Of a stretch of DNA of 64,000 bases, positions 36,173 through 47,667 are shown one piece after another. Position 1 is the first letter of the stretch, and each line of letters begins with the position of its first letter. The translations under genes and the position numbers were made by a program. The notes below the pieces were generated by a model that saw nothing but the letters and a program-made list of their open reading frames with translations, was not told where the DNA came from and did no database searches. This DNA comes from Pseudoscleropodium purum. Its lineage: Eukaryota; Streptophyta; Bryopsida; Hypnales; Brachytheciaceae. The DNA is taken from the NCBI GenBank assembly GCA_963969395.1, contig OZ017795.1, positions 24,285,063 through 24,349,062 on the forward strand. Direction: 5' to 3'.

Positions 36173-39100
36173 TCAAGAATAGCTCCAATCCAATCAAGAA
36201 TTAGCACTCCAATGGTAGAACGATGGGCCAACTAAAAAAGCACGCCCTAATGCAACTAGCATTGCAATACGATGGAAATATTATTGCTGAGTAGAAAATT
36301 GCCTTAGAAATTATAATTTGCTTATCTCAGATCAATTTCAATTTGAAACAAAAGAAGAAAGATGAAGACAACAAGAAATTAGAAAACATAGTGGATATTA
36401 TATACGCTCATGTTAAAATTTATATGTATTACATTTAATATATAGATGTATCATATATGTAAAAATATGATACTTTAAAGAATTTTGTTGTCATATTGAT
36501 GCTTTTTACAAAGCATTGGTTTCCTTCAATAATGTAATGCATATAAATTTTCTTATTTACAAGGAAACCAATACATTTAAATTTTCTTATGTTCTTATTT
36601 AAACACATGTTTTCTTTTTTACAAATAAAATGACAATGTTATTTCAAATTTCTTTTACATTTCCTTCACTTCACTATATGATTTCATTTTTTCATTTCAT
36701 TTTAGATAATTTCATTCACTATATAGATTTATAATCAATCTATGATTATTGATTTTTTTCCTTTAATAATGCTAAAGGATTTAATATTTTATTTCATTTA
36801 CAAATATCCTAAAAAATAAATAAAAATAAAATCATTTACCATTAAATTGAAATATATACATTGCATTGAATATTGTTTAGAATATTTAATTTTCATATTT
36901 TCAAATCATGTCAAAGACTTATTTAATTATTCAAAAAATATTAAACCAATTTATAAATTGAATTTAAAACTTTTCTTCTTCTTCATTACAAAGTATATTT
37001 TTTTCTTATTATCTTTTTTAAAGTTAAGATGAATGCAATTTTTAAAAATTTGACTTACAAACAATTTGTGTGGCATTGTGTATTTTTCCAAGTATTTTTA
37101 GTGATTTTTTTAATATATTTTTTTAATTTTTAATTTTTAGAATAGTTTATTCATAATTAAATTTTAATTTATAGAATTAAAATTCAATTGAAAACCCATA
37201 ACTTTTACAAATAAGAACCAAAAGTGAAAAACAACTTTGGTGTATTTCTCCTCATTGAGAGCTTTTTGGCAATGCCAAGAATGACATTATAAACTCTTAT
37301 ACTCCATTTTTCATAATTTAATTCAATTGCTCACAAATCCATCATATGTCTAGAAGTAATAATACAAATTTAGTACAACCCTCATTGAGTCAAGTTCTCC
37401 AATGGTAAAAAGAAAAGATTGGTGAGAACACAATTAGGGATATCTCAATATTACATACAAAACAAACTAGAACAAATGTTACTATTGTGAATTTATTTTT
37501 ACTTTTATTCAACTTTTATTTTGTATACATAAGTAAATAAAAGATGCAAAGCCTCTACATTCTTGACTCTTGATTGATTATGAATTAAGAAGTCAAACTC
37601 TCTTCTTTAAGGTACTCTAGCTATTATAAGATTAGGACTTTAATATCCTAATCAAACAATAAGGACATAATTAACCATTATTCTTATATAAAAATCACAA
37701 TTACATTGTTTATGTGCTTCATACCTAAAATAGTCTCCCTTGGGATCCATTTTGATCCATTTATTTTTAAAAGAATATGTAATGAATCAAAAGTAATGTG
37801 AGATGGCTTTGGAATAAATGAATAATGTGACCATGGGATATTCATAACTCTACATTTGATATTTGTACCTATTTACAAGATTCCATTCATTTATTTTTAA
37901 ACTTATGACTTCAATAATAGGTTGTTGAAATTCCTAGAAGTTCTTTAATCAAATGGAAGATTCTATGTAAACATACAATCTATACCAAAATGATTTGTCA
38001 TCCAATAAGCAATTATTGAGAACTTGGCTAGTTATCTAAAGGCACCAACTAACCATCTATATTCCAAGCATTGTATTAATAAAGGCAGATGTGTTTATAA
38101 GGGTATGTGACACCAACTTTTAGAAAGAGCAATAGATAAGAATGGGAAGTAGTGAAGAATCATGTTTAGTGACATTTCTGTACTATAGAATCTAGGTGAT
38201 GTGTGGGTGAGGTTGGAGATGTGAATGATTATGCAAAAGGGATGTGGTGTTTGTACTCACGTCTATTAGGTTGCTAAATGAAGTGGCGTTAGTGTAGGAG
38301 CAGAGGAGTAGGAACAAGGGAGACGCACTGAACAAGACTATTAGGAAAGTAATAGGAAGTGTCTCGATGTTGGGGTTGCTGGTGAGTGGGAGTTTCTCCA
38401 AATTTCTTCTTCAATCGACATGCTAGGTGTTGGAAGGGCAATGGGTATGACTTGAGGAGGCAAGTTAGCGCAATTGAGTGTTTATAAGAGTAGCTGTACT
38501 ACTAGGTGGGCGATGACACTATAATTGCTTAAGGAATACTCAAATGTAGAAGTTTTAGGGAGTTGCTATAGAAGTTGCTTCGATGCAAGGATTTGTGAGT
38601 TGAGAGAAGTGCTTGCTAGAATTGGTGAGGGTGGGAAGAAGAGGTGTAGGGCATAAAGAAATTGTTCGCTAAGTGGTTTGACTTATTGCATTTGAAGTGA
38701 GTTTCCATCAAAATTGTCACCATTGTTGTGGAGTTGCTCCAAGGAATTGAAGTATGCTGGGATCCTTAAATTTGTAGAGCATGGTTCAAATTTTGGGGTT
38801 GAGGCGCTCATGCTTGTTGATGCTAGAGTTGTCCTATTTATGAATAGAAGTAAAGGGCTGCAACTTTACTTTTAGAAATGGCATTTTGACCAACTACTAA
38901 TGCCATGCCACTTTGCTTTTGTAAATTCTTGTTCTCTAGCAAAGAATCATTCCTTGTTTTTTTTAATGCATTTTTTTGTTGGCAACTCTTGTTTTGATAA
39001 TCTTTTCAAAGAAAGATTTGTTCTTCTACCATGGATGCATTGGAAAATCCAATCAAGATTTTGTCAATAGCATCCATGATACTTGTCATTCTCATGAACA

Positions 39101-39240
39101 CACAACAAGCATTGAATGCACTACCAATGGAAGCTCCTAATGACTCTTTCTTTGACGTTGTAGTTTGGCCAACAAGTCTTGTCACCTCTATTCTTGACAT
39201 CAAAATTGTCTCTCGTGCTTGTCTTCATTATTGAAGGTTG
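36173..39240. other. AT-rich intergenic DNA grading into the Harbinger relic
   Basis: No gene is recognised. The composition becomes less AT-rich from about 38.2 kb, probably because the transposase-bearing element starts near there. I did not find its terminal inverted repeat. Confidence 0.35.
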
Positions 39241-39442
39241 TGGAATAGTATGACAATTTTGGATTACGGCCTTGGATTTTGGATGAAACCAAAGTCCACC
39301 ACATAGTTCTCAAAGTTTTTGCTTGAAGAATATGACAACAATCAGTGGTTGCAGATGTTTAGTATAACAAAGCGGTCCATGTTTTATCTTGCTTCTTTGT
39401 TGGCTTCGAGTGTGCGAAAGCAAGATTCAAACTACCGCCTCG

Positions 39443-39707
39443 CATTAGAGGATTTTTAGCAACTTTGGAGGGCTGCGGGTTTCCTAGGTTGCTAGCGTTG
39501 GGGGAATAGCCTTATAGCTACTGCTTGATGTGGCATGGCAACTGCTACATCACTCCAAAAAATCTTTAAAAAAAATTAAATTTTTTTCTTGTTTTGTTTT
39601 CATTCTAAATTAAAAAAAATTTCAAAGAAAACAAATTTGATAGCGGGAACAAGGGCAAGGGAACAAGCCTGAAATGGCCCTCTTGACCTTCTAGAAATCT
39701 TCTAATG
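39443..39707. mobile_element. CATTAG...CTAATG element 2, inserted in the transposase pseudogene
   Basis: A 265-bp element has imperfect terminal inverted repeats (CATTAGAGGATTTTTAG at the left, CTAGAAATCTTCTAATG at the right). It interrupts the transposase codons for YRLAIP. Removing it exactly restores the reading phase, with no duplicated bases left over. The interior resembles element 3 at 62619-62875 (GGAGGGCT near the left, GAAATGGCCC near the right). Confidence 0.75.
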
Positions 39708-40108
39708 CAATTCCAGAACTAATTTGACTAACTTGCAACTTGTTCAAACTCAAACATGGAGCCAACCTTCTTATTGTGAGCAAATTATTTGATATAGGGT
39801 GTAGCACAATGTCCATGATCATGAGAGTTGTCAATGAAATTAATGTCGTGTTATGGAAGGAAATTACTTGGCCTTTTGGAGAGAGAATGATATCAATAGC
39901 CATTGGCTTCTAGAGATTGTGTGGATTGCCTGGAGTCCTCGGTGCTATCAACGGTACTCACTTTGTAATTTTGAAGCCCATAATTGTTCCCTCAAACTAC
40001 TACTACTTCAAGTTTGGCGGGTATTTGTTTAATTGTCAAGATGTGGTGGACTCCTCAAAGCAGTTTTGGATATTTTTGTTGATATGCTAGAGTTGACGAA
40101 TGATTCTT

Positions 40109-40113
40109 GCATG
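40109..40113 (+). repeat. left target-site sequence of the chromovirus (GCATG)
   Basis: GCATG precedes the 5' LTR and TCATG (46209-46213) follows the 3' LTR. This is a 5-bp duplication with one change, matching Ty3/gypsy habit. The match confirms both LTR borders. Confidence 0.7.
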
Positions 40114-40393
40114 TGATATGAACTAGTTAATTCTTAATAGTTGGATGTAGTTATAGTTGAGACGATTAATCTTCATTTTCCTTAAAAGTTGTAGGAGAGG
40201 GATTATCTCTCACACGACATTTTACTTAATACAGGCATGTTGGTCTGCCAAGCTTGCATGGCTTTGCTGCGTTTTTGTAATGCGTTAATGTGGGTCCATT
40301 AGTAGGTCGTCATCCAATGTCATATGTCCTTTTGTCCTTAATGCAAAAATTGAAAGGATTGGAGCATCGAGCCTAGGTTCTAAAACCTTGACA
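40114..40393 (+). repeat. 5' LTR of the chromovirus
   Basis: It begins TGATATGAAC and ends CTTGACA, giving the usual TG...CA ends. It is the same length as the 3' LTR with no net gap. The bases directly after it (TAACGTCGCG) do not start with TGG, so a standard tRNA primer-binding site is not evident. Confidence 0.9.
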
Positions 40394-41061
40394 TAACGTC
40401 GCGTTAGGAACCTATCGTTGCTCTGGAAACGGTGAGTGGAGTTCGAATAGGAAAAAACAACGGTGGTTGAGACCCCCAAATCTTTGCACTTTGGTCAACT
40501 TGAATCCCAAAACTTAAACTTTCCCCATTAGTCTGTCCTTCCCCACAACATTCATTATTTCCTGTTTTGATGATGATAGTTTTACAACCTTTTATGATTC
40601 TATTATGAGTTTCTGCAGTGTTGGAACGATTGAGCGGTTATGGTAGAATCAAATTGATGGGTCGATAGGTGGAGGAATTTGGAATGGATATCAAGAAATT
40701 CAGATTTCTACAAATATTCGGTAGTTTCAGAATGTCAGATGTGTGGTGTGGGCAAAATAGAGGGCCTGTCAATCACAACTTCTTCAACAACTCCTCCAAA
40801 GTGCTTGAAGTTGGAAAATTGACTTGTGGTCATTTTCTTCGATTTTAGGTGTGGGAACTTCTCTGAGAGTTCTCATTGAAAAATGAACGATGGAATTAGA
40901 GTGTAGTTGGGTTGGGTTAGGTGGTGTGTGTTATGGCTGTCAGAGTTAAGATTGTAAAGAGGAAAGAGACACAAGAATGGGGGGGGGGGGTCTGAGGCAA
41001 AGGCAAGTTTCTTGGAATAGCTTGTGAATTTTCGGTGAAGGGGGGCATCCCAAAGTGACAG

Positions 41062-42130
41062 GTGAGCACAGGGAGGATTCTTGGAAAGGATCGGGATAAT
41101 CTAGAGAAGAAGCCCGATGGGCTCTCCTTGGCAGATGGGGTGGGGTTGGAGTTGGTTGCGTTTATCCAACAACAAATTCAAATTGTTTTTCAAATAGCCC
41201 TTCCACATTTGGTGCAACAAATTTTAGATCAAGTGACTACGGTCCCATGGCCAGTTTTTCCCTCCATCTTTGACAGGGGAGGAGATCAAATACTATGAGG
41301 AGTAGAAGTGTATAGGGAGTTTGATATTGGTGGTAGAGTATCGAAGGTTGCTAAGTCTGAAAGATTTTCTAGGAAGAAAGGCAATGAAATATATTGTTGG
41401 TTTGTATAGTTACAATTGGTATTTTGAGATAAGCCATGCATTTATGGCTCGGACTTTGATAAAGTAGCCTATGCACTTTCATATATGATAGGAGCTACGC
41501 AAAATTGGGCCATGCCTTTCCTACAAGCGCATGATGAAGATTGTGAGCATGTCTTATTAGTTGACTATAATACTTTTCAAAAAGTGGTTATTGTAGTCTG
41601 GTGATTTTGATCGCCGAAGCAATGTCGAAGACCGCATCATGCGGCTCAAACAGACAGACTTTGTCGTGGCATACATTTCGACCTTCAATGAATATGCAAC
41701 CCAACTTGATTGGAATGAGTCCAATTTGGTAGTGTGTTTCCGAGGAGGGCTTAAAGAGGAAGTATTGGATTCTGTAGCAATGGCTGAGATGCAACCACAA
41801 TGGCTTCATGAGTGGATGGTGATGGCATCACAAATTGATGAAAGATTATGGGGCTGGCATCAAAATTGGTAATCAACGTCCAATCCTAACTATTCCAAAT
41901 CTTTTGCCTCTACTCCTTGAGATGGGGTTGGATGATCCTTACAAAATTTTGGAACCTCAGGATTGGTACCCATGGAGCTTGGAGTAGTACGTGTGTCCAC
42001 GGCATTGGCAAAGACGACAACAAAGAAGTTGGAGTTTCAATGACAAGGTTGATGTTGGAATTGTGGAGAATTGGGGCATGTACAAGCCAAGTGCCTAGCA
42101 AATCCCTCAAAGCCTATGGCAATGGCGGCT
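41062..42130 (+). pseudogene. gag: chromovirus gag (broken), with zinc knuckle
   Basis: A Retrotrans_gag-type stretch is readable at about 41640-41780, with landmarks VAYISTFNEYATQLDW and CFRGGLKEEV. A CCHC zinc knuckle is intact at 42053-42094, with C-x2-C-x4-H-x4-C spacing. Frames change between these parts, so gag is not continuous. The capsid role and the RNA-binding knuckle are established for the family. Confidence 0.8.
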
Positions 42131-42359
42131 ACCGAGGTGGTTGAGAGTGTAACATTGGGAAAAGGGAGAGCTCGAGATTGAATAGAATGGTTTAGTACCT
42201 AGACATCTTACAAAGTGGAGCTGCGTCCATGATGAAAGACCGCTTGGCCAAAGAAGAGAGGGTGGTTCAACTACAACGTAACCTACAAGTTCTTCTTTAG
42301 AGGGAGCTGCGAAATCATTATGGAATCGAGGGGCTGAACCGGATCCTTTTTCTTTACAC

Positions 42360-42500
42360 ACCACTATTGAGCCAGATTCCCATTTGATCCTCAATGTAAA
42401 AGTGAACTTGGTGGCAACATCTGCATTGATAGACTCTCGTGCCACTAACGTATTTATGCATGCTGAATTTGCTCAAAGGTGCAATGCTATGTTATAGTCA
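42360..42500 (+). pseudogene. chromovirus aspartic protease remnant
   Basis: The region reads ...ALIDSRATNVFMHAEF, corresponding to the retroelement protease active site D-[ST]-G-A. The glycine has become arginine (DSRA at 42432-42443), which should abolish activity. Flanking stops confirm decay. Confidence 0.7.
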
Positions 42501-43084
42501 AAGTTGATCCCATGGAAAATTCGTATGATAGATGGAAGAATTATCAAGTCAGGTCTTATTACTCACGAAGCATCTATCCAACTTGCCATTAGGGAACATC
42601 AAGAAACATTGACAACGGATATAACTAATAGATGTCGATTTTCTATTATTCTTGACACCCCTTAGCTTACCCAACATAACCCTATAATTTACTGGTCTCA
42701 ACAACGGGTTAATTTTGATTCTTTGTATTGCTAGGACAATTGTATGGGGGGTCCCAATGACCTTGTCCACAATGGAAGGCTGTGGTCACCAAATTACCCT
42801 CGTGGCATCCTACTTCCGTCCTTAGTTCCTTGAACCTAGTCAAGTCCTTACGGTTAGTAGGGTTGCAGGCACCTCGACATGCTTCGATGTTTGTGGTAGC
42901 TTTCTGGTTGTTGGCCAAGGACGTCGAGATTTATGCTTTGGAAGTCTTTGAGTCCACAGGGCCTACAAATGGTGGATTGCCACTTGAATACGACAATTTA
43001 TGTGGAGTTTTTAGAGAGCAGGCTTTGAATGAATTGCCGAATTATAGTAACTCGGCCATGAAGATTGAATTTAAGGAAGGATAG

Positions 43085-43830
43085 TAATTATGAAACACTG
43101 AGTTGCGATCGATGTCCCTAGTAGAATTAGAAGAACTTCGTAAGTATTTGGAGGAGAATTTGGGAAAGGGGTGGATCCAACACTCTAAATCTCCAGTCTC
43201 TACACCCATTGTATTTGCATGGAAAAAAGATGGCTTCATTAGAGAGTGCATGGATTACCGCAACCTTAAGCAGGTAATAGTGAGAAATTGCTACCCCTTA
43301 TTACTTATACCAAAGCTCACCGATTGATTGGCAAGTGCTACTATATTTACTAAGTTGGATGTGCGATAGGCTTATCATCTGTTTGCATGGCTCTAGGTCA
43401 CGAATTCAAGACAACTTTTAAAACTCGATATGGATTATTTGAATATTTAGTGATGCCCTTCGAGTTAACAAATGTGCCCACCCAGTTCCAATCTCTAATG
43501 CACAATATCTTCAGCAACCTCTTGGATATTTTGGTGGTAATCTATTTAGATGACATTCTTATTTTTTCAAAAAATTTAAAAGACCATCAAAAGGTGATAC
43601 AAGAGGTGGTCTGATGATTGGTAAAACATGGGCTTTATACAAAAGAGTCTAAGTGTCAGTTCCATTGCTAGTCAATGGAATTTTTAGAAATGATTGTGTC
43701 ATCAAGAGGTCTTGAGATGTACCGGGATAAGGTTTATACTATCAAAGAATGGCCTGTTCTAAAGTCAATTAAAGAAATTCAATCATTCTTAGGCTTCGTG
43801 AATTTCTACTGCCGATTTATATGAGATTAT
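43085..43830 (+). pseudogene. pol: chromovirus reverse transcriptase domain (broken)
   Basis: Typical Ty3/gypsy landmarks follow in order: LEELRKYLEENLGKGWIQ, KKDGFIRECMDYRNLK, then KLDV with a stop, YGLFEYLVMPFELTN, and the catalytic YLDD at 43543-43554. Stops at about 43325, 43367 and 43612 break the frame. The catalytic aspartates of YLDD are kept. Confidence 0.9.
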
Positions 43831-43959
43831 TTGAAAATTGCGATGCCACTGACAACATTAACTCGCAAAGGTACAAAATTTCAATGGACATCGCAGGTGG
43901 ATGCAACATTTATGGGAATTTGCTCTTGGTTCTCCAAGCCCCAATACTACTTCATTCTA

Positions 43960-44270
43960 ATTTCAGAAAACCTTTTATAGTTGAAACCAATGCTTCCAAT
44001 GTAGCCATAGGAGGAATTTTGTTACAATATGGTATAGATGGATATTTACATCCTTGTGCATATAGAAACTCGAAGACGTCACCCACCAAATGAAATTATG
44101 ATATTTATGACATGGAACTACTAAGTGTGGTTTTAGCATTTCAAGATTGGAGAATTTATTTGGAGAGGTCTCCACACATGATACAAGTTATTTCCGATCA
44201 CAAGAACCTCGAGTACTTTCTCACAATGAAACAATTAAATCGACAATAAACTCATTGGTCATAATTTTTA
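43960..44270 (+). pseudogene. chromovirus RNase H domain remnant
   Basis: The sequence reads FIVETNASNVAIGGILLQ, matching the RNase H start (usually ETDASD), with the first catalytic D changed to N. Later landmarks [15 protein letters not shown] and [11 protein letters not shown] follow. Stops interrupt the domain. Confidence 0.8.
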
Positions 44271-44389
44271 TCAACTTTTAATTTGAAATTCAACACCGGT
44301 CGGGTTCTTTAAATGGAAGGGTTGATATTCTTTCAAGATGAATAGATGTCACAGATGGGATGCATGAGGAAAAATGACCATTCCTACAA

Positions 44390-45876
44390 TTGGCCGCATT
44401 GGAGTCCTGTGAACTAGTGTGGATTGACAACTACATTTGTGAACGCATTAAAATAGCTACTACTAAAGATGCTATGCTAGAACCTATATTAACATTTTGT
44501 AAAAACTTAAATCAAGATCCAATTGATATTCGTTGCCGACTTCAAGGATATACTCTTCGTGATGGGATTCTCAATTTTGAAGGGAGAATATATGTACCGA
44601 ATGATGATGAAATTCAAAAGCAAATTTTGCGCTTAAGACATGATGTGCTAGCCGCGGGACATCAAGGACATGCTAAAACTTTGGAGTTGGTCATGAGAAA
44701 TTTTTATTAGCCTACTGTTCGTCAGTACATTCACTGCTACGTGGATGGATGTGACATTTTTCAATGATCAAAGCCCACACTACAGCTGGTATGGATTGAT
44801 GCAAAAAATTTCAACTAGTCATGCACCATGGAAAAGAATTTCTAATGATTTCATTGTGAAGTTACTTAAAAGCAAGGGTTATGATTCTATTATGGTTGTT
44901 GTGGACAAAAATACTAAGTTAGCTCATTTGTTCCGACGAATGAAACAATTAATGCCTATGATACGGCCTCCTTATATTTACATAATATTTAGAAACATCA
45001 TGGCACTCCTCAGGAAATAATATCTGATCGCGGCACGGTACTCATCTCCAAATTTATAAAAAGACTATGTCAACTTCTTTGCATTCACCCTTCTCCAATG
45101 ACTGTGTTCCATCCTCAAATGGATGGGTAAACCGAGAGCCTAAATCAAGTTGTCAACCAATTTTTAAGAACGTTCACTACAAAACAACAAGATGATTAGG
45201 TAGACCTCCTCCCCATGGTGGAATTCACATATAACAATGTAGACCATTCAGCAATAGGCTTATCTTTGTTTTATGCCACCTACGGTTATCATCCATCTTT
45301 ATCATTTTTGACACCTACGACATTCACGGTCTCAGCGGTAGAGGATCGAGTTAGGCATTTACAATAAGTTCATGAAGAATTAAAAACAATGATTACCATT
45401 GCGGGTGAGCAAGCTAAGCGTAATTATGAACGAGGAGTGGTTTTGCAACCAACTTTCAAACTTGGTGACAGGGTTCTTCTACGACATGGCAATATTCCTA
45501 CAACCACCCCATGTAAGAAATTGGATTCAAAATTCTTAGGTCTATTCAAAGTTATATCCAAACTTTTAGATGTGGTTTATAAATTGAAGCTACCAAAGAT
45601 TCTACACATCCATGATATATTCCACGTTTCACTCTTTGAGAAATATCGAGAAGATACTATTCTAGGACAATGCCAAATACCACCTCCACCGATCATTACT
45701 CTTGATAGGGATATTGGATGGGAGGTTCAGATTCGCAAGTGTTGGAGTGTTGGAGGAAATTCCAATACTTGGTCTCATGGGAGGGCTATGGACCAGAAGA
45801 GGATTCATGGAAGTTGGCTATAAACTTGAAAAATGTGCTTGATGCAATTACAGAATTCCATAGGTTGCACCTATAG
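44390..45876 (+). pseudogene. chromovirus integrase with C-terminal chromodomain (broken)
   Basis: The HHCC zinc-binding part lies around 44630-44760 (LRHDVLAAGHQGH). The core shows HHGTPQEIISDRG at about 44997-45034 and TYNNVDHSAIG at 45229-45261. A GPY/F-like module (KFLGLFKVISKLLDVVYKL) follows. A frame change near 45760 hides the chromodomain core YLVSWEGYGPEEDSW (about 45766-45810), which then runs to a stop at 45874-45876, 52 bp before the 3' LTR. The chromodomain identifies the chromovirus lineage, which targets modified chromatin. Confidence 0.88.
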
Positions 45877-45912
45877 GCTCTAGGACCATTTGCACCGCAA
45901 CTCAACATAGAC

Positions 45913-45928
45913 ATTAAAAGGGAGATAA
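45913..45928 (+). promoter_or_regulatory. polypurine tract of the chromovirus
   Basis: ATTAAAAGGGAGATAA directly abuts the 3' LTR, as expected for the plus-strand priming site. It is purine-rich with minor T interruptions. Confidence 0.75.
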
Positions 45929-46208
45929 TGTTATGAACTGGTTAGTTCTTAATAGCTGGACGTAATTACAATTGAGACGGTTAATCTTTGTTTTCCATAA
46001 AAGTCACAGGAGAGGGATTGTCTCTCATGTGACATTTTACTTAATACAAACATGTTGGTTTGCCAAGCTTGCATGGCTTTGCTGCGTTTTCGTAATGGGT
46101 TAATGTGGGTCCAGCAATAGATCATCATCCAATATTATAGGTCCTTTTGTCCTTAATGCAGAAATGGAAAGGATTGGAGCATCAAGCCCAAGTTCTAGAA
46201 CCCTAACA
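45929..46208 (+). repeat. 3' LTR of the chromovirus
   Basis: It begins TGTTATGAAC and ends CCCTAACA. It is 280 bp, collinear with the 5' LTR with about 40 substitutions by hand count. The following TCATG completes the target duplication. Confidence 0.9.
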
Positions 46209-46735
46209 TCATGCTTAGGAGATCAACTATGTTTTACAGTAGACAATACGGAGTCCTTTAGAAAGGCAATAAAATATTCCATGGTTTTTTGCCTTTCTTC
46301 ATTGGAGACTCTAGTTATCCATTATTCCCTTGGCTCATGGTCCCTCATTGTTAGCAAAAAAATATGAATGTTGCCAATTCTTTGTTTAATTGACAACTTA
46401 GTATAGGACAAGATGTGGTTGAAAACGCATTTGCTCTTCTAAAGTAGTACTTTAGAGAATTGCATGTGAAGTCCAAACTTCACATCACTTTTTTGCTAGA
46501 TGTTGTATGTGCATGTGCTTTACTGTACAACATCCTCCTCTAGTAGTCACACAAAGATGTGGAGCAATTGCTAGAGGTTTTGAGATTGGAGGAGGTAGAG
46601 CGGGGAGGCGCATGAATGTATTTTGGAGCCTGTTGTAGTGGATGTTGACCTTCACAATGAGGCACCAAACATTGAAGAAGGTCACTAAAAGAGGACCGAC
46701 CTTGGATTCTTCTTGTCTACATAGCACTTATTGCT
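46209..46735 (+). pseudogene. HARBI1/ALP1-like transposase, C-terminal part (continues 39258-40113)
   Basis: Directly after the retroelement, the transposase frame resumes with LRRSTMFY. GDSSYPLFPWLMVP follows at about 46304-46345. VENAFALLK carries the third catalytic residue, E, at 46421-46423. The C-terminus is HITFLLDVVCACALLYNILL and then a degenerate tail. Stops occur within it. The match across the 6.1-kb interruption shows one gene split by one insertion. Confidence 0.8.
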
Positions 46736-46793
46736 AGTATGACAGCTTTAGCTTGTTCTTCTTCTATTTATCTTTTCATGTTCTAACTGATTA

Positions 46794-47667
46794 TACTACA
46801 AGGAAATGAGCATTTTATGATTTCCAAAATATGACTAGGAATGATTGGTGACTACTTGTAGTTATATATATTCTAGGAGTCCTAAACTTTCTGGAAAAAT
46901 ATGATTGCAAAATATGACTAGCAGTCATATTTTGCCTTTCTACACTACAAGCGTATAATATACATCCATTGAAAACATCTAACATTTTATAGGGAACGGT
47001 ATAGAACGTATTACGGGGATATTAGTCATATTTGTCAATTATATTTTTGCATATATGACTACATGTAGTCATATTTTATAGTCACATTATTGTAGGTTCA
47101 CATTTTTTTTGAAGTTCTTTTTTCCAAGTAGCCTCCTAAAAATTTGGACAACCTAAGAAAAATGTAATAAATTATTGCTTAAAATTGTAAAATCCTAGCC
47201 ATTGTGTTTTAGAGATCTTGAAATCTTAACCATCATTTTTTAGGGTTTAAAACCCCTAGCTACCACTTTGTTTGCTTCCTCTTCTTTGTTTTTTGTTGCT
47301 TTTTAACTCTTTTTTTTAAAGTTCTAATTGTTGTGTTGTTGTGTTTTAGTTGTTGTTGTTTAGTTATTACTTTTTACTTTTTGTTTCTTCTTCCTTCTTT
47401 TGTTTTTTGAAGTTCTAATCGTTGTATTGTTGTGTTTTAGTTGTTGTTTAGTTATTGAGGTTCTAGTTGTTGTTTCTTAGTTGTTACTAAACCCAAATCC
47501 ATATGATTGCAAAATATAACTCTCTAGTCATATGACTGAAAGTCAATGATTCAACCTAGTCATGTTGCGAGTCATCTACAATGTTTTTTGCTTGAGTCAC
47601 ATTTTTTGTTTTTATGACTCATTGCAATCATATTTTGCAATCATAAACTGCTCATTTTTCAGTAGTG
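46794..47667. mobile_element. CACTA-like non-autonomous element
   Basis: The ends are imperfect inverted repeats of about 37 bp. The left starts TACTACAAGGAAATGAGC; the right, reversed, starts CACTACTGAAAAATGAGC and both continue with TTTATGATT. CACTA-type termini and 3-bp duplications define CACTA/En-Spm elements; here the flanks are TTA and CTA, two of three matching. The interior has T/G-rich GTTGTTTAGTT repeats and many (A)TATGACT words. There is no coding sequence. Confidence 0.6.

Larger units (their letters stand above)
39258..40113 (+). pseudogene. HARBI1/ALP1-like PIF/Harbinger transposase, N-terminal and catalytic part (broken)
   Basis: Read around stops and one insertion, this stretch matches plant HARBI1/ALP1-like nucleases. 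The N-terminal landmarks are FLLEEYDNNQWLQMF and the YRLA|IP junction. Then come CNLFKLKHGANLL and WPFGERM, GLPGVLGAINGTH at the first catalytic site, and NCQDVVD at the second. The first acidic residue is changed from D to N (codon 39950-39952); the second D (40049-40051) is kept. The CATTAG-type MITE at 39443-39707 splits it, and the chromovirus at 40114-46208 cuts it just after NDSCM. It resumes at 46214. Several stops confirm it is dead. Confidence 0.8.
40114..46208 (+). mobile_element. Ty3/gypsy chromovirus LTR retrotransposon, 6.1 kb, decayed
   Basis: Two 280-bp LTRs bound an internal region with gag, protease, reverse transcriptase, RNase H, integrase and a chromodomain, in the Ty3/gypsy order. 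The reading frames are broken by many stops and shifts, so no copy here can be autonomous. The LTRs differ at about 40 of 280 positions by my hand alignment, mostly transitions, which marks an old insertion exposed to methylation decay. It lies inside a HARBI1-like transposase pseudogene on the same strand. Confidence 0.92.

Noticed and set aside
39258..46735. An intact Harbinger transposase gene with a very large intron
   Set aside because: The interruption has LTRs, retroelement domains and a target duplication. The host frame has several stops and a mutated catalytic residue.
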